From Segetibacter sp. (GTDB taxonomy: Bacteria > Bacteroidota > Bacteroidia > Chitinophagales > Chitinophagaceae): a DNA stretch of 39,829 nt. The notes below the pieces were generated by a model. That model had not been told where the DNA came from, made no database searches, and saw nothing but the letters and a program-made list of their open reading frames with translations. Location: contig NZ_JAOQAH010000014.1 of assembly GCF_025963695.1 (NCBI RefSeq), positions 1-39,829 of the forward strand. The letters run 5' to 3'. Positions within the stretch are counted from its first letter, which is position 1. Each line of letters starts with the position of its first letter. This document shows positions 35,027-39,829 of this stretch, piece by piece. The translations under genes and the position numbers were made by a program.

Positions 35027-36043
35027 TTGAAGCAGTTTTTATTTTTATTAATAGCACTCATTCAATTTACTAGTTCGCGTGCCCAAGCACAGGAGAAAAG
35101 ATTTTCCTTCACCAGAGAAAAAATGGCTTCGCCCTTCAGCATCATCTTCTTTCATAGTGACTCATCCGCTTCGAACCTTATAGCAAATCAATGCTTCAAG
35201 CTTGCAGATTCTTTTATCAATATATACAGCGACTATATAGAAAGCAGCGAGTTAAACCAATTGAGTCTAAGTTCAGGCTCAGGAAGGTTTGTACCAGTAT
35301 CGCCCGCTTTGATTGATATTATAAAAGAGTCTGAAAAAGCTTACATCTTAACCAAAGGAGCATTTGATATTACAATGGGACCGGTAATAAGATTGTGGCG
35401 AAAGGCAAGAAAAGAAAAGCAATTTCCTGAAGCATCAGCTATAGCTGCAAAAATGAAAAGTGTTGGTTTCGATAAAGTAAAAATAGATACCGTAACAAAC
35501 TCAATCAAACTTACTGCAAAAGACATGCAGCTTGATCTTGGAGGGATTGCACAAGGATACATTGCGCAAAAGGTACTGGAAAGATTATACAGCAACAACA
35601 TTCGTAAGGCCTTAATTAATGTGAGCGGAGACATTGCAGCAGGAGAGGCCCCGCCCTTAAAGAGAGGTTGGACAATTGGAGTAAACCTACCTGAAAGCGA
35701 AGAATTACAAATAAACAAACTAGTGCTTAGCAACCGTTCTGTTTCAACCTCGGGCGATATGTACCAGTTCATAGAACATGAAGGAAAAAAATTTTCACAT
35801 ATTATTGATCCTAAGTCAGGCTACGGTATTACCAGCATGAAGAACGTAACAGTTATCGCAAACGACGCAACTACTGCTGATTGGTTAGCAACAGCTTGTA
35901 GTATTATGCCAATAAAAAAAGCAAAACGTCTCGCTAAGAAATTACGCGCTGAAGTATTGATAGCAGAGTTAAAAAATGGAGTAATTGTTCAGTCGAGCAC
36001 AAAAAAGTTTAGTTATTTTTATAATTTAAATACGGGAAATTGA
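35027..36043 (+). CDS. apbE: FAD:protein FMN transferase
   Basis: The 338-residue protein has a signal peptide (MKQFLFLLIALIQFTSSRAQA) and the ApbE signatures: GAFDITMGPVIRLWR, LDLGGIAQGYIAQKVLERL, INVSGDIAAG, SVSTSGDMYQF and SHIIDPKSGYGI, then ANDATTADWLATAC. ApbE attaches FMN through a phosphoester to a Ser/Thr of exported flavoproteins. The start is a TTG at 35027; no ATG lies near and the signal peptide begins here. I find no Ser/Thr-Gly-Ala-Ser/Thr acceptor motif in the products of neighbouring genes. It is followed after 40 bases by a SUMF1-like gene. Confidence 0.93.
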   Translation: MKQFLFLLIALIQFTSSRAQAQEKRFSFTREKMASPFSIIFFHSDSSASNLIANQCFKLADSFINIYSDYIESSELNQLSLSSGSGRFVPVSPALIDIIKESEKAYILTKGAFDITMGPVIRLWRKARKEKQFPEASAIAAKMKSVGFDKVKIDTVTNSIKLTAKDMQLDLGGIAQGYIAQKVLERLYSNNIRKALINVSGDIAAGEAPPLKRGWTIGVNLPESEELQINKLVLSNRSVSTSGDMYQFIEHEGKKFSHIIDPKSGYGITSMKNVTVIANDATTADWLATACSIMPIKKAKRLAKKLRAEVLIAELKNGVIVQSSTKKFSYFYNLNTGN

Positions 36044-36083
36044 TTAATTTTCAACTTCATTCGGTTTTTTTAAACTTTTCTGT

Positions 36084-37043
36084 GTGAATAAGATTGCTCT
36101 ATTTGTTCTGGCTGAATGTTTTTATTTTTTTTCCTCTGCCCAAAATATTAATCAGGATTTTAAGCCCTATGACCAACCCCTTCCGGGATCAGCTTTGGTT
36201 ACAAAATTCGTCGCTATTCCTGCGGGCAGCTTTATGATTGGAAGTAATAGCAGTGAAAACGGTCGTGGTGCAGACGAGGGACCACAGAAAAAAGTAAATG
36301 TTTCTGCGTTTTGGATGGGTGCAAATGAAGTTACCCGTGATGAATTTGATGTATTTTATAAAGATGAAACATTAAGCCAAAACGATGATGTAGATGCTAT
36401 AACAAGGCCAAGTCAGCAATATATTGATTTAACCTGGGGTATGGGAAAAGAAGGCGGTTTTCCTTTTAACAGTATGTCGCAATTTGCTGCCTTGATGTAC
36501 TGTAAATGGTTATATAAAAAGACCGGGATTTTTTACCGGTTACCAACCGAGGCCGAATGGGAATACGCTTGTAAAGCTGGAACCAATACAACTTATTTTT
36601 TTGGTAACGATGCATCGCAGTTAGGTGATTACGGCTGGTTTGAGACTAACAGTGAAGGGAAGTATCATAAAACAGGTCAAAAGAAACCTAACCCGTGGGG
36701 ATTGTACGATATCGTTGGAAATGTTTCTGAATGGACCCTAGATCACTACGATGAGAAATCGTTTCAAAAACTAGCAGATAATGCTACTGATCCGGTAAAT
36801 CATAATAGCGAGATGTACCCGAAAGTTGTAAAAGGTGGTGGATACGACAGTAACGCAAAGTTATTAAGAAGCGCCGCACGCATTGCATCAGACCCTGAAT
36901 GGAACAAGAGAGACCCGCAAATTCCTCAAAGTAAATGGTGGTTTACAGATGCACCGTCAGTTGGTTTCAGAATTGTACGGCCTGTGAAACAACCAACAAC
37001 GAAAGAGGCTGACGATTTTTTTAAATTGTATCTTGGTATCTAA
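36084..37043 (+). CDS. SUMF1-fold exported protein lacking formylglycine-enzyme cysteines
   Basis: The 319-residue protein has a signal peptide (about residues 1-19) and a SUMF1/FGE-sulfatase domain: FVAIPAGSFMIGSNSSENG (about 42-60), FWMGANEVTRDEFDVFY, YRLPTEAEWEYACKAG (151-166), KPNPWGLYDIVGNVSEWTLD and a final SVGFRIVRPV. At the active-site strand, formylglycine-generating enzymes have two cysteines, but here it reads GGGYDSNAKLLRSAARIA. So the formylglycine reaction is unlikely, and it may be structural or catalyse another reaction. The start is GTG at 36084. It lies between apbE (40 bases) and a Gfo/Idh/MocA gene (24 bases) and is probably cotranscribed with both. Confidence 0.85.
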   Translation: MNKIALFVLAECFYFFSSAQNINQDFKPYDQPLPGSALVTKFVAIPAGSFMIGSNSSENGRGADEGPQKKVNVSAFWMGANEVTRDEFDVFYKDETLSQNDDVDAITRPSQQYIDLTWGMGKEGGFPFNSMSQFAALMYCKWLYKKTGIFYRLPTEAEWEYACKAGTNTTYFFGNDASQLGDYGWFETNSEGKYHKTGQKKPNPWGLYDIVGNVSEWTLDHYDEKSFQKLADNATDPVNHNSEMYPKVVKGGGYDSNAKLLRSAARIASDPEWNKRDPQIPQSKWWFTDAPSVGFRIVRPVKQPTTKEADDFFKLYLGI

Positions 37044-37067
37044 ATTTTCATCTATAAATCTATTCAA

Positions 37068-38417
37068 ATGACTAACGATTACCTGAAGAAGTTTGCCAAC
37101 AGCCGCAGGGAATTTGTGCGACAAACCTCTTTACTTGCCGGCGGCCTTATTGCCGCACCGTTACTATCAAAAGCAAACTATTTCTCCGGCGCTGACGATG
37201 CTATTAAAGTTGTCTTAATTGGTTGCGGTGGCCGCGGCACAGGTGCAGCTATGCAAGCTTTATCAACTACCCAAAACGTGAAGTTGGTGGCTATGGCCGA
37301 TGCTTTTCAGGATAACGTAGAAAAGTGCTATGCATCTCTTACCAAAGAAAGTACTTCAACCTCTTCAAGAGCGCCGAAAAATGTAAAAAGCAAAGTAGAC
37401 GTACCTGCTGAAAGAAGATTTTTTGGTTTTGATGCTTATATGAAAGCTATTCCCCTGGCTGATGTTGTCATTCTGGCAACTCCTCCAGGCTTTAGACCCA
37501 TACATTTCGAAGAAGCGATTAAGCAAAATAAACACGTGTTCATGGAGAAGCCGGTAGCTACAGATCCCGCCGGCATTCAAAAGGTATTGGCAACTGCTGC
37601 ACTTGCAAAGCAAAGAAAATTAAACGTGGTAGTAGGTCTTCAGCGGCACTACCAAAACTCTTATAGGGAATTATTTAAAAGAAAAGATCAGATCGGAGAC
37701 ATTTCGTCTGCACAAGCCTGGTGGAATAATGACGGTGTTTGGGTTCGTCCACGCAAACCAGGTCAGACCGAAATGGAATACCAAATGCGCAACTGGTACT
37801 ATTTTAACTGGCTTTGTGGCGATCATATCAATGAGCAGCATATTCACAACCTTGATGTCATCAATTGGTTTAAAGAAAGCTACCCCGTAAGTGCCCAAGG
37901 TATGGGTGGAAGACAAGTTAGAAAGGGAAAAGATCATGGTGAAATCTTTGATCATCACTATGTTGAGTTTACTTATGCTGACGGTTCTGTTTTAAACAGT
38001 CAATGCCGCCACATACCCGGTACTATGAGTAAGGTAGATGAACTGCTAATAGGTACGAAAGGTAAAATTCAATGTGGTGCAGCTAATATCGTAGACCACA
38101 AGGGAAAAGTGCTGTACCAATTTGACAAGAAGACTGAAAATCAGCCTTACCAGGCAGAGCACGATGAATTATTTGCTGCTATAGCAAAAGGCGAATACAA
38201 ATTTGCGGATGCAGAAAATGGAGCAAGAAGCACCATGACTTCTATCTTGGGTCGTATGGCTACTTATAGCGGTCAGGTGGTTCAGTGGGACAAAGCAATT
38301 AATTCAGGTCTCGACATCCATCCAAAAGTGTATTCTTTTGATGCACCTCCGCCCGTAGTTCCAAATGAAGATGGTTATTATACCGTTGCCATTCCCGGAA
38401 AGACAACGTATGCTTAG
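37068..38417 (+). CDS. Tat-exported Gfo/Idh/MocA-family oxidoreductase
   Basis: The 449-residue protein has a Tat signal (SRREFVRQTSLLAGGLIAAP, about 12-31), a nucleotide-binding Rossmann fold with VVLIGCGGRGTGAA (48-61), the family motif MEKPVATDP at about 159-167 and the Gfo/Idh/MocA C-terminal barrel. Members oxidise or reduce sugars with NAD(P); periplasmic ones usually keep a tightly bound nucleotide, loaded before Tat export. It is the last gene of the apbE run and has a very strong hairpin after it. The ApbE, SUMF1-like and isomerase-like neighbours suggest a periplasmic sugar pathway, though the substrate is unknown. Confidence 0.9.
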   Translation: MTNDYLKKFANSRREFVRQTSLLAGGLIAAPLLSKANYFSGADDAIKVVLIGCGGRGTGAAMQALSTTQNVKLVAMADAFQDNVEKCYASLTKESTSTSSRAPKNVKSKVDVPAERRFFGFDAYMKAIPLADVVILATPPGFRPIHFEEAIKQNKHVFMEKPVATDPAGIQKVLATAALAKQRKLNVVVGLQRHYQNSYRELFKRKDQIGDISSAQAWWNNDGVWVRPRKPGQTEMEYQMRNWYYFNWLCGDHINEQHIHNLDVINWFKESYPVSAQGMGGRQVRKGKDHGEIFDHHYVEFTYADGSVLNSQCRHIPGTMSKVDELLIGTKGKIQCGAANIVDHKGKVLYQFDKKTENQPYQAEHDELFAAIAKGEYKFADAENGARSTMTSILGRMATYSGQVVQWDKAINSGLDIHPKVYSFDAPPPVVPNEDGYYTVAIPGKTTYA

Positions 38418-38431
38418 TAGCTAATTACATT

Positions 38432-38488
38432 TTAATATTAAATACAAAAGGTGAAACATGCAGTTTCACCTTTTGTATTTAATATTAA
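38432..38488. terminator. 26-bp perfect palindromic hairpin after the oxidoreductase gene
   Basis: Arms at 38432-38457 and 38463-38488 match exactly over 26 bp around a 5-base loop (ATGCA). The core is AAAAGGTGAAAC / GTTTCACCTTTT. It lies between the convergent Gfo/Idh/MocA and SMP-30 genes and could terminate both. There is no downstream poly-T run; the T-run is inside the stem. Confidence 0.85.
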
Positions 38489-38551
38489 TGCTACTTTCCT
38501 TAAAATAAGTGTTGTTTTATTGCCCAGGCAACATTACTCTATTGAGCTTAG

Positions 38552-38571
38552 GTTGCGTCGCACACTTGTAC
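38552..38571 (+). repeat. 3'-end dispersed element, copy G (GCGTCGC subtype)
   Basis: GTTGCGTCGCACACTTGTAC, 135 bases past the Gfo/Idh/MocA stop, beyond its hairpin and in its direction. Its upstream flank (CCAGGCA ... ATTACT ... CTATTGAGCTT) matches copies C and D. Confidence 0.88.
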
Positions 38572-38634
38572 GGCATACCATTCTACTACTACACAACTCT
38601 CAGATACCGCTTATTTAAGTTCTTTAGTCTACTT

Positions 38635-39513
38635 TTATTCGAACTCAAATGCAGGCATTCCTCTAAACCCACAATCTCTTATTACAAATAAAGATCCAGC
38701 AAGAGGCTCTTTTTGAAGCTGCTCGTTGGTAAGACGAATGCTTGCGGAAGTAATATAAAGATCGTCAAAGTTCTCACCTCCAAAAGTGCAGGAGGTTACT
38801 TGCGAAACAGGCAAATCTATTTGCAAAATTCTCTTACCAGTGTTAGGGTCCCAACGAGCCACCTTCCATCCACCCCAATGTGCAATCCACAACATTCCCT
38901 CGGTATCAATAGTCATCCCATCAGGAAAGCCTTCACTTACATCCATATTTATAACAACTCTTCTGTCAGAAATTGCTCCGGTATTGTTATCATAATTGTA
39001 AGCTACCACTTGTAAGGTGGGCGAATCAATGAAGTAAAACGTTCTTTGATCAAGGCTCCAAGCCATGCCATTGGATATGCTTACGTTCTCAATCTTTTTA
39101 TCAACAGTCAGATCGGAGTGCAATGTATAGACCGAACCTCCAGGGTGATCTTCTGTTAATGGAAGCGTTCCTGCCCAAAACCTTCCCATCGGGTCACACT
39201 TTCCGTCGTTGAAGCGATTACCAGCAATGTGTTGTTCAGGATCGATTATATTTTCTATTGCTTCATTTTCCAAATCAATAAATGAGAAACCGTTTTCTGT
39301 AACTGCGATCAATCTTTGGCCGCTAAGAGCAATAGCACCTACCATTTCGCCGACTGAAAAAGTTTTGAAACTATTGGTTGCAGCGGTGAACTGGTGAATA
39401 TGTCCTTCGGATATATCGAGCCATAAAATCCGATTACGCTTTTGGTCCCACACCGGACCTTCGCCCAAAATACATTGATGATTAACAACTGTTTCAATAT
39501 GTATACTATCCAT
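38635..39513 (-). CDS. SMP-30/gluconolactonase/LRE-family lactonase
   Basis: The 292-residue six-bladed propeller has the family's metal residues: Glu18 in ILGEGPVWDQ, Asn in GNRFNDGKCDPMGRFWAGT, Asn in SNGMAWSLD and Asp in GFPDGMTID. It hydrolyses sugar lactones; no signal peptide is present, so it is cytoplasmic. Lactones are the products of Gfo/Idh/MocA sugar dehydrogenases such as the convergent neighbour, but that enzyme is exported and the strand differs, so the link is tentative. It is complete and appears monocistronic. Confidence 0.93.
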   Translation of the reverse strand: MDSIHIETVVNHQCILGEGPVWDQKRNRILWLDISEGHIHQFTAATNSFKTFSVGEMVGAIALSGQRLIAVTENGFSFIDLENEAIENIIDPEQHIAGNRFNDGKCDPMGRFWAGTLPLTEDHPGGSVYTLHSDLTVDKKIENVSISNGMAWSLDQRTFYFIDSPTLQVVAYNYDNNTGAISDRRVVINMDVSEGFPDGMTIDTEGMLWIAHWGGWKVARWDPNTGKRILQIDLPVSQVTSCTFGGENFDDLYITSASIRLTNEQLQKEPLAGSLFVIRDCGFRGMPAFEFE

Positions 39514-39641
39514 TTATTAATGCCATTTTAATGCTAAGCCAAAATGTTTTATGTTCTATAATCTCCTGATTAATTGTGAAAAAAAAATTCAAATGCAGGA
39601 CGATAATTTTCAGGTGTTTTTGGGGTCGGGTAAAAAAAAAT
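39514..39641. other. leader of the SMP-30 gene
   Basis: AT-rich stretch with no gene of its own. I see no exact TAnnTTTG box on the minus strand near the start at 39513. It ends at repeat copy H. Confidence 0.35.
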
Positions 39642-39661
39642 GTACAAGTGAGTGACACAAC
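39642..39661 (-). repeat. 3'-end dispersed element, copy H (GTGTCAC subtype)
   Basis: On the minus strand it reads GTTGTGTCACTCACTTGTAC, identical to copy C. It lies about 121 bases past the stop of the gene that enters from the right edge (39783), beyond its terminator and in its direction. Confidence 0.87.
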
Positions 39662-39725
39662 AATGTCGATTGAAAGACAACTGCTTGAAACAAAAAGACT
39701 GAGAGTACTGTTTTAATTAAAAAAA

Positions 39726-39758
39726 TCTTACAGGCGATGTTAACATGCACCTGTAAGA
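39726..39758 (-). terminator. terminator of the right-edge gene
   Basis: TCTTACAGG (39726-39734) and CCTGTAAGA (39750-39758) form a perfect 9-bp stem. On the minus strand it is followed by seven T (TTTTTTTAATT). It lies 25 bases past the stop at 39783. The loop itself contains the palindrome ATGTTAACAT. Confidence 0.85.
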
Positions 39759-39782
39759 CTTTTATTTTTCGTGACTCAGAAT

Positions 39783-39829
39783 TTATACTCCTCCCAGGGT
39801 CCAACCCTGGCGGTACTCACGTTTTACAT
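39783..39829 (-). CDS. C-terminal end of a gene cut by the window edge
   Basis: The last 14 codons of a minus-strand frame are visible (VKREYRQGWTLGGV, then TAA at 39783-39785). A good terminator follows at the right distance, which is the main reason to believe it. The family cannot be told from so little. Confidence 0.5.
   Translation of the reverse strand, partial: VKREYRQGWTLGGV

Overview
The window looks like chromosomal DNA from a Bacteroidota bacterium, most likely of the Chitinophagaceae or a close family (inference from gene content). Supporting signs are TAnnTTTG-type -7 promoter boxes, few purine-rich ribosome binding sites, AT-rich intergenic DNA, OmpA/PD40 envelope proteins, a glucose/ribose-type sugar permease beside a secreted ADP-ribosylglycohydrolase, and several Tat-exported sugar enzymes. 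I see no rRNA, tRNA, CRISPR array, phage or intact insertion sequence.

Layout. 1-6.2 kb: small envelope and stress genes (outer-membrane barrel, DUF2383 four-helix protein, a small conserved protein, an AsmA-like protein, a 48-residue Lmo0937-type membrane protein, YihY, a flavin split-barrel protein). 6.4-11.0 kb, minus strand: a sigma-54 module of rpoN, an NtrC-type activator and a receiver-PAS histidine kinase. 11.0-12.0 kb: almost 1 kb without a clear gene. 12.0-16.3 kb: a glycine-zipper/OmpA lipoprotein, a beta-barrel protein, a stand-alone receiver, a disordered protein and a secreted Tudor-like protein. 16.4-20.2 kb: metZ, an OsmC protein, metX and queE. 20.3-28.8 kb: a PorE-like TPR/PD40/OmpA protein, dprA, guaB, lnt and a secreted transglutaminase-like protein. 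28.9-32.7 kb, minus strand: sugar permease, secreted ADP-ribosylglycohydrolase and ribokinase, resembling a compact ribose-scavenging locus. 32.7-33.4 kb: gene decay with an SRPBCC pseudogene. 33.4-39.8 kb: dps, a Tat-exported hydroxypyruvate-isomerase-like enzyme divergent from an apbE / SUMF1-like / Gfo-Idh-MocA run, an SMP-30 lactonase, and the last codons of a gene that runs off the right edge.

The most unusual signal is not a gene. A 20-base intergenic element occurs eight times (plus one degenerate candidate). In seven of the eight it lies 35-135 bases past a stop codon (for the rightmost copy, the stop of a tentative edge gene) and reads in the same direction as that gene, often just past its terminator. 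The copies fall into two subtypes, GTTGCGTCGCAC and GTTGTGTCACTC, whose differences include a compensatory pair that keeps a small dyad (GCGTCGC / GTGTCAC) intact. This suggests a dispersed 3'-end element under selection for symmetry. I cannot name a described family for it.
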